From: Clitopilus passeckerianus
Taxonomy: Eukaryota > Basidiomycota > Agaricomycetes > Agaricales > Entolomataceae
Direction of reading: 5' to 3'
Length of the DNA stretch: 64,000 nt
Assembly: GCA_944990035.1 (NCBI GenBank)
Contig: CALYLX010000113.1
Span: 434,001-498,000 of the forward strand
The translations under genes and the position numbers were made by a program. The notes under the pieces are model-generated. The model saw nothing but the letters and a program-made list of their open reading frames with translations, was not told the origin of the DNA and did not search any database. Numbering within the stretch: the stretch's first letter is position 1; each line of letters starts with the position of its first letter. Positions 13,891 to 24,490 of this stretch are shown one piece after another.

Positions 13891-15580
13891 TGCCGGTTTG
13901 GAGAATTGGCCTTTTTGACTAATGTTATTCCAACCAATCTTGACCACTTTGAGACCGTTTGGCAAAAATATGACCGCATTCTTACCGGCTGAACCTTCCA
14001 GTCATTTCCAAACCTTGATTTGGGGCCTAAAATAGTACTTCCCTGTATATTACCGCTCCCTGCGCCAATGTCGAGCCCCTTCATCAATTCATTATGTCAA
14101 GCAAAGATCGATGGCAAAAATGGTTATATGAAGCTAATTGGATTGCAGCTGCACTCTCAAAGTTGATTAAATCTACTCAAGGCTGGGATGGGCTCTTAGA
14201 TTCCTCTCCCTTATGAATTTTTCCATTCGGATCGCTTGCAGTCTACTCTGTGCCGGAACGTCAGTGAATGGAATCGGACGTAACCATGTAAGTACGGTTA
14301 TGTCACGGCGTTTACCTTACAGAAAATGTGAAATGGAGACACCGCGCTATAGCGTTTTGTGCGTGCCAACTTGAGTGGCCAGCTGCTGTTCTCACCCACT
14401 CAGATCTATTACGAGGCTCACTGTGGTCACCGTCGCAATGATGAGAACTAGGGTGTGTAAGGATGACTCTTGTGGAACGCTTTTTACGCCAGGGTAGGTC
14501 ATAGCAACTCCTATGAGGGAGCCGTTTCTCCATCACTGTCTACCATAGGCTACGAGTCCTTTCAGTCATCGAAGTCTGCGGACGGATATCATAATCTCAA
14601 CCCATAGGTTTAGCCTCCACAATCATCAGCTGCTGGATTCCAGAGCCTGTTCTCCGTCATTTTTAGGCACGGTTCGAACTTGGGACCTCTGGGTGTATGG
14701 GATGAAACAAGAATCAAATGGGAATGTTCCGTGGAACTTGTGATTTTGCATGGACAGCTGCTGGTGCCCAGAAGGCCGGTAAACGCTGTATGATTCCTCG
14801 GAATCTTTGCCTGGTGCACGGGACTTTGGAATGTATTGATAGGCAATTGAGGGCAACTGAGGAAAATTAGCCATGACTTCTGGTAAATGTCCGACTGCAT
14901 GCATGAGTAAATGGAGGTCCTAAGTAGTGTGGGTTCCCTTTGGAGACTTACAAGATCGGCTAATATGTGTTACACCATGTCGTGGGCCGCTTTGAGGGGA
15001 CTCAATTGGAACGGTGTACAGTCTGTAACGTAAACAAAATGAATCGGAAACTTGGTTGGAACCCCGGCGTCGCCTATGACCTTACTCTGTTGTCTGGATT
15101 AGTAGGGCTGTCGAAGTAGTGAGATCGGTTGGCTTTAGAAGTAGTTGAAAATACATGGTGCACTTCAAGCTGACTTTGAGCAGCTGCTCCGCGTTTTGAC
15201 TTCTCTCAGCTGACCACTGCTGATTTGACTCGGCTCACATTTCACTGATGGGGACGCTTTTCGAGAGACTAAGTAGCTATTTCCTGCGGCACTTATCATT
15301 TCCAGCACGTCCTCACGGAGAGAGATCAAGGATGGATGTCAGTGAGAAGTGTTTTACCTTTAGTATAGCTGTAATGAGGACAGTAATCATTGGCCAGTGC
15401 ATCCGGGACCTACACATGGATCAGATTATTCCAGAACGCCAGGACAAGTCAGCGGAACCTGCGCTGATACGGCAGGTCAACACGTAAAACTAGGAACAAA
15501 TGATAGTAAATATTGGAACGCCTCTTATACAGCACAATACAACAGACACTCGTCAGATACCAGCCACCGTCGTCGTAAAC
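13891..15580. other. Intergenic, no recognisable gene
   Basis: Homology to the right-hand duplicate stops near 13890. The remaining 1.7 kb has only short frames without family motifs. I see no RNA gene or transposon end in it. Confidence 0.5.
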
Positions 15581-16182
15581 ATGCCTTGGCCATCCCGCGT
15601 ACTTCGTCAATTTGAAAAGATTCCCCCAAACCCCTCCGAGGCTGACTTCCATGGGGCTTACAATAAGCTTCTCTACACTATGTTTCCTGCAGACACAGCT
15701 TTTACTGTTGTTCCCCAGTACATGCCCACTTCCAACCAGTCATCCGACTTTCTTGTCATGTTCGAGGTCTTGCTTGAGGATAAACCCGTCTTCATATTGG
15801 AGCTGAAAGCCCCTGGAGATCTCCGCTTCGCCTCTAAGCGTGGAAAGGCTGATCAACAAGTTAGGGATCGCATTAGGGATTTGGAACGTTTGTCAAACTC
15901 CGCTAACTTCTATCACTGGAAACTAACGCCCGCCTTCACACTCTCACAGCTTACTGTCCTATCCCCGTTTTGTATGCCGTGAGTGCGATTGGAACCAAAC
16001 TGTGCTTCTACACCAAACGTGCCGGCGAGCCTGCCGAACCGCTGGGCATTCGCCCTGACCCTGTATACGCAACGGACACTGCTCCTGAGGAGCGTTGGAA
16101 TTATGACATACTGGAGGATGAAGGGGAGCAAAAGTTCAGGGAAGTAGTTACAGCAATCCAGCAGGCTTGTGCTACTCTTTGA
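15581..16182 (+). CDS. Hypothetical protein with a PD-(D/E)XK nuclease-like core
   Basis: Two exons. The ATG at 15581 starts MPWPSRVLRQFEKI. The core reads SSDFLVMFEV followed by VFILELKAPGD, giving the order D...ELK typical of PD-(D/E)XK nuclease folds. A likely 62-bp intron (GTTTGT at 15888 to CACAG at 15949) joins DLE to YCPIPVLYAVSAIGTKLCFYTKR; without it the frame ends early at 15982. The stop is at 16182, giving about 180 residues. Short single-domain proteins of this kind are common and multicopy in agaricomycete genomes, often near transposons. Function is unproven. It could be a remnant of a mobile-element nuclease or of a Crinkler-like protein. Confidence in the gene is fair; confidence in nuclease activity is low. 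Confidence 0.6.
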
Positions 16183-17340
16183 GGCCTATGTAGTACATAC
16201 TGGGGTGAATTAGCCATCACAAACAATAGTATCCTATCTACTAAGCTATGGCGAGTATGCAACAAAATGTTGGTGACAGTCATTGAGTGGCACGGGTGCC
16301 CTTTGATCAGTAACACCCGTGATAACAATATACGCTGGCAGGCCATCAGCATTCCGACATTCTTCTTAAAAGCCCTTAAAATGCCTTAAAATGCCTTGAA
16401 AACGTCTTGAAACAGATTTTAAGGCTTTTAAGGTTTTTAAGGCTTTGGAGAGTACTTTTTGTCTTGAAAAATCTCTTGGAAACGATGGAAATTTTGGGTC
16501 AGTTTTAAAGAGCAGATCTTTTTCAAGAAAATCCAAGAGGCCTAGGTAAAAATTCAAGAAAAACGCAATATTCAGATAATTAAGGCAACTCAAGCTATTA
16601 GTCAAGAATCACTAGGTGGGGCAGAAGGCTCAGAAATATCCAGCAGAAGTAATACTTCAAAAATTGATGTATTAATAGGAAACAGTACAATTGTAGCCTA
16701 ATAATACAGTACACAAATGGCAACCCCTAGGAATGTGTGTGGCTGTGCAAAAAGCGGCACGTTACATTTAGTAATGGTGGCCTGCTCTCTGGGTGCCATG
16801 GGAGTAGAAACCAGGTGGAAAGGTGAGACAGAGGGGTGAGAGTGTGGAGAAAGGGAGGTAGGAACTGGAAAGGTTTCATTCATGAGTGAACAGATCAGAG
16901 GAGAAAGCAACTTACTTGGCCTATCAACCCACCCCAGAGGAGGGGGAGGGCAGTACATGGGAAAGATGGGAAGCAGTGACAGAGAACTCTACAGAACCCT
17001 ATACAGAATAGAGTTTGAGTAAATACATGTTGAAAATGAAAAAAGCGGCACAGATACACACCTGAGGGGTTTCCCACCTACACTTGGTCTTCCTGTCCAG
17101 CCCACAACCTTCAGAGTGCCCCCAGAAATGTGCTTGAGTGATTTTGAGTGGAGGAAGAGCAAAAGACAGTCAGCCGGCAGAAACTCTGATGGGGCGCGTC
17201 AGGACAAGGCTGGAAGTTCCCGCGCTCGAAAGATAAGAATTTCCGTGCAGATAGTAAAAGATCTAGCACTTTTATAAGAGATCTGACTGTGGATTAAAGA
17301 TATCTCTCACAGGAGTGAAGTTTGTCGAGATAATTTCACG
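16183..17340. other. AT-rich spacer with TTAAAA/CTTAAAA-type short repeats
   Basis: At 16366-16460 the motif CCTTAAAA and its complement TTTTAAGG recur many times, giving a sequence able to fold back. Such arrays often form DNA-transposon ends. The rest shows no gene. It may be part of the decayed element whose transposase lies at 17345-17767. Confidence 0.4.
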
Positions 17341-17344
17341 ACCT

Positions 17345-17767
17345 TTCACCGCTGCAAGTTTTCAGAGCTTCATTGAAGGGCTACTCACACAAATGCACCC
17401 ATTCCCAGAGCTAGACTCGGTTATTATCATGGATAACACGAGTATCCACAAATCTGACGAACTACAAGGGATGATTGAAGCCCAGTAAGGCAATTCTTGC
17501 ATAATCTCAAGGCAACGGATACTAAACAATTTCTCAAGAGGTTGCCGGCTGGTTTTCCTGCTAGCATATTCCCCCAATCTTAATCCAATTGAAGAGGGAT
17601 TTTTGTGCCTCAAGGCATGGATGCGCTCAAATCGGGACTACATCCTTGGAGAAGTGGCTGGGCAGCTCGGAGGAAATCCATATCGCATACTTTTTGACAA
17701 TGTTTACCAAAGTATCACCCCAGAGAAGATAGAGGGATGGTTCTCACACAGTGGGTACATTGCGTGA
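17345..17767 (+). pseudogene. DDE_3 (Tc1-like) transposase remnant
   Basis: Two open stretches cover the C-terminal half of a DDE transposase. The first reads FIEGLLTQMHPFPELDSVI then IMDNTSIHKSDEL, with the second catalytic Asp in MDN. It ends at an in-frame TAA at about 17487. The second, after a frame change, reads LAYSPNLNPIEEGFLCLKAW, which has the SPxxNPIE motif with the third acidic residue, and runs to GWFSHSGYIA and a TGA at 17765-17767. The N-terminal half with the first Asp is missing. The family differs from the Tc1-like elements at 23.8 and 39.4 kb. It is clearly inactive. Confidence 0.75.
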
Positions 17768-17826
17768 TACAAATTCAATTAAATGTATTGGTAGTTTATG
17801 GACTAGGATGGGTTAACAGTCTAATA

Positions 17827-18010
17827 TGTCGAGCAAGCATGCCTTCCAGCGAGGGAAGTTGCGAAACGGCCTACCTTGAGCTAGGTGTAGGGTTGTGAGG
17901 TAAAGCAAACTATGTAATTGTCGAGCAAGCATGCCTTCCAGCAAGGGAAGTTGCAGAGCGGCCTACCTTGAGCTAAAAGTAGGGTTGTGAGGTAAGGCGA
18001 ACTATGTAAT
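17827..18010 (+). repeat. Tandem direct repeat, two 92-bp units
   Basis: 17827-17918 and 17919-18010 are near-identical. Both begin TGTCGAGCAAGCATGCC and end around CTATGTAAT. The second unit forms the terminal part of the copia LTR, so the LTR end has been duplicated. Confidence 0.8.
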
Positions 18011-18289
18011 AAGACTAGAGAAGTCTCCAATGTATTGAGGTGAAGTACATAGGTTTATATACATAAGGAGAGCGTGCACAGACCATGTATATGTAAGCAT
18101 ATCTAGAATGTTCTGTGCTAAATATAGTACGGAAGTGACACGGAATGAGTCATAAGTAGTCATGAAGTGTCACGTGAGTTGCCATGAGGCGTATTCGTAA
18201 GAAGGCATAACAATGGTGCGATATGGCACAATACTAGATCATGTGATGTCACATGATTAGTCATGTGAGTGGTACGCGTCAATTCAACA
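17919..18289 (-). repeat. 3' LTR of the copia element
   Basis: 371 bp ending TG..CA: TGTCGAGC at 17919 to TTCAACA at 18289. On the element strand it starts TGTTGAATTGACGCG. A polypurine tract (GAGGGAGTG) directly precedes it on the minus strand. It resembles the LTR at 41833-42209 but with many differences, so the two belong to different insertions or subfamilies. Confidence 0.75.
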
Positions 18290-18307
18290 CACTCCCTCAA
18301 AGACCAC

Positions 18308-21300
18308 CTATTGTGTGTCTTTGTTCTTAGACGAGTAAAACTCAAGTCCAAGTTGAGATCTGAACTGCTCAAATTTGACACGGTCCAAATTCTTGGTCAG
18401 CATGTCAGCAGTGTTCTCATTTCCAGGTATAAAGTATAACTCTATGATACCGTTTTCAACACATTCACGGGCATAATGATAGCGAATATCAATGTGTTTA
18501 GTCCGGCGTTCCTGGACAGGATTTGATCCGATAAAGATCGATCCCTGATTATCACCGATAACCATAGTAGGTTCAGTTTTAGGAAGACCAATTTCAGACA
18601 AGAGTGACCGAAGCCATGTGACTTGTCGACATGTGTCTGACAAAGCCATGTATTCAGCTTCTGTCGATGATAGCGCAATTGTTTTCTGCGCTTTCGATGT
18701 CCAACAGATAAGTCCATTGGCGAGTTTCATAATATATCCTGATGTAGAGCGACACGTGTTTTCGTCAGACGCCCAATCAGAATCTGTATATGCATGCAGA
18801 CCACCATTACTAGCTCCGTCGTAGACAAGTGAGTAGTTGGGGTAGGTAGCTAAGTACCTTAGCACATGTTTGGTTTTTTCGAGATGCTCTTTGCTTGGAT
18901 TTGCAGAGAACTGTGATAGTTTGATTACCGCAAAGGCAATATCCAGCCGTGTGCCTAGCATGAGATATAACAGAGATCCGATCACAGATTGAAACTCTGA
19001 TTTGATCTTGGGATTGGGAGCCTCGGTATTGGTTTTAGGTTTCCAGCCAGAGGGCAGTGGAGTATAAGTGGTTTTAGCATTAGTCATTCCATAGCGTTGC
19101 AATACTTTTTGGAGATAAGGAACTTGATCAAGTTTGATCGTGTTCTTGTCCCGAGTAATGCGCATGCGTAGGAATTCCTTAGCGTCACCAAGGTCTCGGC
19201 ATTCCCATTTCTTCATGAATGCGGATTTCATCTTCAAGACGAGGTTCCGATCAGACCCCATGAACATTGCATCGTCGACATATATGACAGCGACAACAGT
19301 TTTGCCATCTTTAGTATAGTGTACAAAGACACCTGCGTCTGATGTTGTTCGTTTGAAACCCAATGCTTCCATGGATTTTGTCATCTCTTTCCACCAAGAG
19401 AAACTTGCTTGTTTAAGGCCATATAGTGCCCGTTTGAGTCTACAGACTCTATTTGGGTGGCTTTTGGATTTAAATCCTTCTGGTTGCTCCATATAGATTT
19501 CCTCTTCGAGTTTTCCATATAGAAAGGCAGTTTTCACTTCAACACCTTGAATGTGCCATCCTTCTAATGCGGCTAGCGCAAATAGAGTTTGAACGGTTTC
19601 AAAGCGTACAACCGGGGAAAAGATCTCGTCAAAATCTATACCCTCGATCTGTGAGAAGCCTTTGGCAACAAGCCTAGCCTTTTTGCGACCATCAGATTTG
19701 ATGTCAAATACCCAACGGTTCTTGACAATCTTTCGGCCTTTAGGTGGATCAACTAGCTCATACACGTCTCGTTCACGGAGCGCCTCAAGCTCCTGTTGAC
19801 ATGCATTATGCCATTCCTTCAGCTCCGCTTTTGGCAGTCGAGCAATATCGCGGAATTGCATCTCGCGAATGTTGGGTAGTCTAGGTGTAGAACTATCCGA
19901 TAGAAGTGCATGAAGATACGGTGAAGTATACTCATCAGCTGGCATAGCCAGGTCTGCCTGATGGAGTAAGTATTGTATCAATGGCACACCCCCTTCCTTG
20001 CACAGTTTTTGTGCCCAAGCGAGATCAGCATCAGAATCTTCACGAGGCCGTTTTGGCGAACGTGGCAATTTCTGTTCAGGCACAACGCCTTGCATGCAAT
20101 CCTCAACCTGTTCTCCTGATGGTTGATCATCATCATTCTCAGACTGTTCGCTAGTATTGGAGGTTGTGATCCCTTTCATCGTGTCAGTTGGCTGAAATGT
20201 AGCCTGACGATGGTCATAGCCAGATCGTGGTACTTGTCTGGCGCGCCCAGGCATTTCACCCACGGTCTTTTTCCAATATCTGTCCATGAGAATGTCCCTT
20301 TGAATTTCAGAGGGAAGACAATTTTCTCCATATACATTGCCAGGTTTTCTGGTAATGGTACGTATCCTTTGGGGATAGTGTCGCAATGGTATGCCTTGAG
20401 GCAATTGCGGTCCGCCATTATTTTCAAATTGAGCACGATCTGGAAGTGATCTCCAGTTCTCCACGTCAATTCGACGAAGTTGGAATTTAGATGGATCAAT
20501 TTGATATGGTCGTTGTCCATTATCGGACTGACCAGGTGGATACGCGGAACCCTGACCTGTTGATGTTGGGTCATCAACATAGAAGTCTTCATTATCAGAG
20601 ACTTCCTCAGGTTCCTCTTCCACGGTAGGCATTTTGCCTTTACCCTTGTCCGATTTAGGTTTCGGAGTGGAAGGTGGAGAAGGAGAAGGGGTTCGGGTGT
20701 GATCAGAAGCATGATCATTTTGATGTTGACTAGGTGGTTCTGGACCATCATTGTCATCATCTCCCGATTCCGAAGGAATTTGTTGATCTGGAACATGATG
20801 TTCCGGGTCTTGCATCAAAGGTTTATCACCTATACGTGTGATGCCACGACTTTTGTGTTCAGGACATTTGGGGAATAGTGTTTCATCAAATAGTGCTGTA
20901 GTTCCAATAAATATTGTGTTGTTGTGAAGTCGCATGAATTTGTGCGCCTTCATACCTGGTTCTGTACCAAGGTACAACATGAGTTCCGATTTCGGAGCAA
21001 GTTTGTTGGCTCGTTTGTCCTCAGGGAGGTAAACGTAAGCACCACAACCAAATACACGGAGGTGAGAAATGTCTGGTTTCTCTTTATAGATAACCTCGTG
21101 GGGTGTTTTCCAATCGATTCTTTGAATTGGAGTTTGGTTGTATAGATGAGCACTATGTGCCACAGAGAATTCCCACCACATGTTAGGAAGGCAAGCATCG
21201 TGATGCATAGCCATTGCTTTATCCATGATGGTGCGGTTAAAGCGCTCTGCACGGCCATTTTGTTGAGGCGTGTGCGGTGCACTTTTCTGAATCTGAATGC

Positions 21301-23002
21301 CACGTTGTCTCAGTGCATTCTCAAACTTGGTGAATTCACCCCCTCCATCGATACGCCAAGATTTGATCTTAGCTCCGAACTGGGTGTCAACCATGGCAGC
21401 AAAGTCTTCCATAGCTTTGGCGGCTTCTGACTTTTTACGAAGGAACGTCACCCATCCGTGGGAGGAGTTATCATCCAAGAAGGAGATAAAGTATTTGTAT
21501 TTGTGATATGAAATCACGGGAAATTCCTTCAGATCAGAATGAATCATCTCGAAGGGTTCCTTTGCACGAGATTCAGATGGCGGGAAAGACTTTGAAGGCA
21601 TTTTCCCTTGTGCACATCCTTGGCAAATCGGATTCTCTTTTGGGAATTCGATGTTCTGCGGACCTTTCCGCGTATGTACCTGACTACGGCGTAAAACCTC
21701 CTTAGACGGATGTCCGAGGCGTTTATGCCACAAGTCGTACGTGGCTGCAAACACGCATGATGCAGCGACCATCTTCTTTGCAGAAGTGATCTTGGTATCT
21801 AACCAATAAAGGTTATCACCAGGAATGTGTGGTTTACACACTATCTCCGCACAATTCTTATTCCTAGAATAGAATGTCATCGTGGAAGATGAAGCCCTAA
21901 GAAGGAGTTTCTCCTTCTGTAAGAATTCTCCCATAGCGAGTAATCGTGTGGAGAGCTTAGGGAAGTAATAGACTGGAAATAGACGTGTAGTCACTTCAAC
22001 AGTCTTGTCAGTTCTGGGTCTCACAAATGAATGATCGATAAACACAGTTCCTCGACCCCTTATAGAAACTTGACCGCTTGCGGTTATAACATTTCCAAAG
22101 TCACCTTCTTCGTAGTCGGTGAAGTCATTGAGATTATTCGTAAAATGATACGAAGCACCGGAATCCATGATCCATGATGCGGATCCGTCATCTGGTCTTT
22201 TTCCCTTACACTTGTTGCAGTTAATTGCATGATTCATAAATTTTTGTGACGAGTTAATCACAGATCCTAATGCTGGCATACATGTCATAGTAGAAATGGG
22301 GGTATCCCCGAATGCATATGTATCGTGTATAGTAAAGTCCGTAGAGTTCGTGCGTGAATTTAATTGTCGCCGAAGAGCTCGCTGGAACTTTCTATCAGCA
22401 TTTGATCTTGAATCAAAAGTGCAAGGTACTTGCCTGTCAAGAGGACCGGTTTGGTCATTGGCGGCCATTTCCGCATCCCAATCCATCTCCATGTGACCAT
22501 TTTGATGCTGATCTTCCTGATCCGATTCTCCGCCGAGAGATATTTCGTCGTCGTCGCAACGTGTACGTTTAGTAGGGTGGGGAGAAGGGGGAAGATCAAC
22601 AACTTCCTCAATCTGCACAGATGATGTGGGAGTTTCCTCCGAAGTAGAAGACTGCGCTACAGTCTTCTTGGCGCGTGTACGAGGGTCATTGGTCTTGCCA
22701 CATGTATGCTTGACTGGTCCTTCGACCTCTGGATTAGTCCAGCAGCCACACCTAAGTTGGCAAGTCAGCTCCGCAATTCGCTTGGCATGATCAGGATGAT
22801 CGCACGTGTTATTATCACATTCAAGCAGATGCGGCCATGGGCATCCAGCCTTAAGAGTCGCAGCATAGTCCTTTTGGACACCGTCAATGATGGGTCTGCT
22901 GTCCCATTTACCTGGGAGAGCGCCTACATCAATGTTGTAGTCGTGGATACCGCAGGCACGAAGGAGTTCTCGATCAGAGAATGATTGCTCCTTGTGGAAC
23001 AT
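18308..23002 (-). CDS. Ty1/copia Pol polyprotein, open frame of 1564 codons
   Basis: Retrotransposon polyprotein. In order: aspartic protease WIMDSGASYHF; integrase zinc module with HKRLGHPS and CQGCAQGK; integrase core with HSDLKEF, WRIDGGGEF and PQQNGRAERFN; long Pro/Ser/Asp-rich linker; reverse transcriptase with RWVFDIKSDG, GVEVKTAFLYG and YVDD; RNase H with TDSDWASD, STEAEYMAL and KHIDIRYH. There are no stops or frameshifts. The first RT aspartate, normally in a DVKTAFL motif, is Glu here (VEVKTAFL), which may weaken or abolish polymerase activity. The Pol frame is -1 relative to the Gag fragment and overlaps its end by about 110 bp, which could be frameshift expression or a one-base lesion. 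The stop at 18308 is next to the 3' LTR. Confidence 0.93.
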   Translation of the reverse strand: MFHKEQSFSDRELLRACGIHDYNIDVGALPGKWDSRPIIDGVQKDYAATLKAGCPWPHLLECDNNTCDHPDHAKRIAELTCQLRCGCWTNPEVEGPVKHTCGKTNDPRTRAKKTVAQSSTSEETPTSSVQIEEVVDLPPSPHPTKRTRCDDDEISLGGESDQEDQHQNGHMEMDWDAEMAANDQTGPLDRQVPCTFDSRSNADRKFQRALRRQLNSRTNSTDFTIHDTYAFGDTPISTMTCMPALGSVINSSQKFMNHAINCNKCKGKRPDDGSASWIMDSGASYHFTNNLNDFTDYEEGDFGNVITASGQVSIRGRGTVFIDHSFVRPRTDKTVEVTTRLFPVYYFPKLSTRLLAMGEFLQKEKLLLRASSSTMTFYSRNKNCAEIVCKPHIPGDNLYWLDTKITSAKKMVAASCVFAATYDLWHKRLGHPSKEVLRRSQVHTRKGPQNIEFPKENPICQGCAQGKMPSKSFPPSESRAKEPFEMIHSDLKEFPVISYHKYKYFISFLDDNSSHGWVTFLRKKSEAAKAMEDFAAMVDTQFGAKIKSWRIDGGGEFTKFENALRQRGIQIQKSAPHTPQQNGRAERFNRTIMDKAMAMHHDACLPNMWWEFSVAHSAHLYNQTPIQRIDWKTPHEVIYKEKPDISHLRVFGCGAYVYLPEDKRANKLAPKSELMLYLGTEPGMKAHKFMRLHNNTIFIGTTALFDETLFPKCPEHKSRGITRIGDKPLMQDPEHHVPDQQIPSESGDDDNDGPEPPSQHQNDHASDHTRTPSPSPPSTPKPKSDKGKGKMPTVEEEPEEVSDNEDFYVDDPTSTGQGSAYPPGQSDNGQRPYQIDPSKFQLRRIDVENWRSLPDRAQFENNGGPQLPQGIPLRHYPQRIRTITRKPGNVYGENCLPSEIQRDILMDRYWKKTVGEMPGRARQVPRSGYDHRQATFQPTDTMKGITTSNTSEQSENDDDQPSGEQVEDCMQGVVPEQKLPRSPKRPREDSDADLAWAQKLCKEGGVPLIQYLLHQADLAMPADEYTSPYLHALLSDSSTPRLPNIREMQFRDIARLPKAELKEWHNACQQELEALRERDVYELVDPPKGRKIVKNRWVFDIKSDGRKKARLVAKGFSQIEGIDFDEIFSPVVRFETVQTLFALAALEGWHIQGVEVKTAFLYGKLEEEIYMEQPEGFKSKSHPNRVCRLKRALYGLKQASFSWWKEMTKSMEALGFKRTTSDAGVFVHYTKDGKTVVAVIYVDDAMFMGSDRNLVLKMKSAFMKKWECRDLGDAKEFLRMRITRDKNTIKLDQVPYLQKVLQRYGMTNAKTTYTPLPSGWKPKTNTEAPNPKIKSEFQSVIGSLLYLMLGTRLDIAFAVIKLSQFSANPSKEHLEKTKHVLRYLATYPNYSLVYDGASNGGLHAYTDSDWASDENTCRSTSGYIMKLANGLICWTSKAQKTIALSSTEAEYMALSDTCRQVTWLRSLLSEIGLPKTEPTMVIGDNQGSIFIGSNPVQERRTKHIDIRYHYARECVENGIIELYFIPGNENTADMLTKNLDRVKFEQFRSQLGLEFYSSKNKDTQ

Positions 23003-23618
23003 CGCCCCTTGAGGCGAAGGTAGCGGGGCTCAACAGGCATGGACATGCGTTCCAAGAAAGCCTTGGCTTGCATGTAACGTGGATCCTGTTGATCGCCAGA
23101 TTGGCCTGGGCCAGTCCACGATGCAGGGGTGGAGATGCGCTCAGAGAGCGTGACTCCAAGACGGTTGATAAGTGCGACCTTAGCGGTCGTGGGGGCAGGA
23201 GGTGGAGGTGGAGTAACCGGTGGAGCCACCATTGCCATAGAGGCAAAAACGGTGGCTGCCTCAGCCTGATGGGCGTGGCCTTCTTGCTTCTTCTTCTGCG
23301 GGCGCTGATTATTCTTGGTCTTCTTTTGGGAAGGACCAGAGTTTGAAGATCCGCCTTGCGGCTGTGATTGCTGCTGGTTTTGACCCTTTTTGTGCTTAGG
23401 GTCAGCACCTTTGCGTTTGACAGCAGAGATCTTGTTGGCAACAACAGGATTACCAGTGCGGCGTTCGAATTCGGCAACAATCGACGATCGGATGTCTGCA
23501 AAGGTCAGACTGTTGATCGTGATGTTGGGTCTGGACAAAGCCATAGACGCAACACTATCCCATTTGGTGGGGATAGCGGCAATGAGAATCATCGCCTTAA
23601 CGAATTCGGGGAAAGAAA
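22924..23618 (-). pseudogene. Copia Gag, C-terminal part only
   Basis: From 23618 the minus strand reads VAAAAVLSFPEFVKAMILIA then IPTKWDSVASMAL, matching the middle of copia Gag proteins. A basic Gln-rich linker (KHKKGQNQQQSQPQGG) and a Pro-rich stretch follow, with the stop at 22924. The N-terminal half of Gag, the leader and the 5' LTR are absent. At 23618 the sequence switches to an inverted copia leader, so the element cannot be expressed from its own promoter. Confidence 0.8.
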
Positions 23619-23804
23619 GTACAGCAGCGGCGGCAACACTGTTACATGTGTTCTACACGATGCTAACATGTTGTTTGACAGAACAATGTCTTCCAACAGA
23701 TCATCATCCTTCCTGTCAAAGATCTGCAACTTTGATGGATCGAACTGGCGGGCTTATGAGTTAGAGATGACTGCATTCCTTATGTCACAAGGCCTTTTTA
23801 GCTA
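23618..23804 (+). pseudogene. Inverted copia leader and Gag N-terminus
   Basis: The plus strand carries the copia leader and then MSSNRSSSFLSKICNFDGSN and WRAYELEMTAFLMSQGLF, the usual copia Gag start. It is opposite in orientation to the copia body on its left. It is an inverted copy of 41479-41665 and is cut by the TA target of the Tc1-like element at 23803-23804. Confidence 0.85.
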
Positions 23805-24490
23805 CAGTGGGCAACAAAACCCTTCCAATGTTTGCTACTTTTTCAAAGATGTGTTAATAGCTGATGGAATAAATTATGTAAAATCTTGAAAATAATATAT
23901 ATCATAGTTCAATGTCTTGGCTTGATGCTGACATAACTCTGAGGCTGTACTTCCACTTTTAGCAGGTGTTTCACACAGTACAAGGTGGTGACTCATTGGA
24001 AGGGTTTTGTTGCTAGTTGTTCTGAATCCAGTAATCATGTGACTTATCACATGATACTTGAGTTTGTTGATTGTAGTCAACAAAGTCATGTGACTAGAGT
24101 GTCAGTACATTATATATACAGCTGACCCAAGTGCTACTTTGCCCCCAACCCATTATGCGCACTCTCACTAAGGCTCAAACTACTTGTGTCATTGAACTGC
24201 TTCATACTGGCCTCTCTGCCACTCATATCCATAAAGAGACTGGAATTGGCCTTGCTTCTATCAGCAGAATACGTGACAAGCACTGTTCTCACCTTCCCAA
24301 GTCATCTGGTGGCCGTCCTCCCAAGCTTACACCTGCCAACATCGAATATACAAAACTCAACATGCGCATGGGCAAGATTTCTACAGCTGTTCAGGCTGCT
24401 AGAGTTCTTCAAGATATTACCAACACAACTGTCACACCACAGACAGTATGCAAAAACTTCAAAAACACTGGTTGGAAGTCCTTCAGAAAG

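Noticed and set aside
13800..14087. Minus-strand frame with GLDIGAGSG, like a methyltransferase motif I
   Set aside because: Only one short motif-like string, no further methyltransferase motifs, and part of it lies over the carboxypeptidase end.
20176..20796. 206-codon minus-strand frame inside copia Pol
   Set aside because: It is an alternative frame of the linker between integrase and RT; the main frame is clearly coding.
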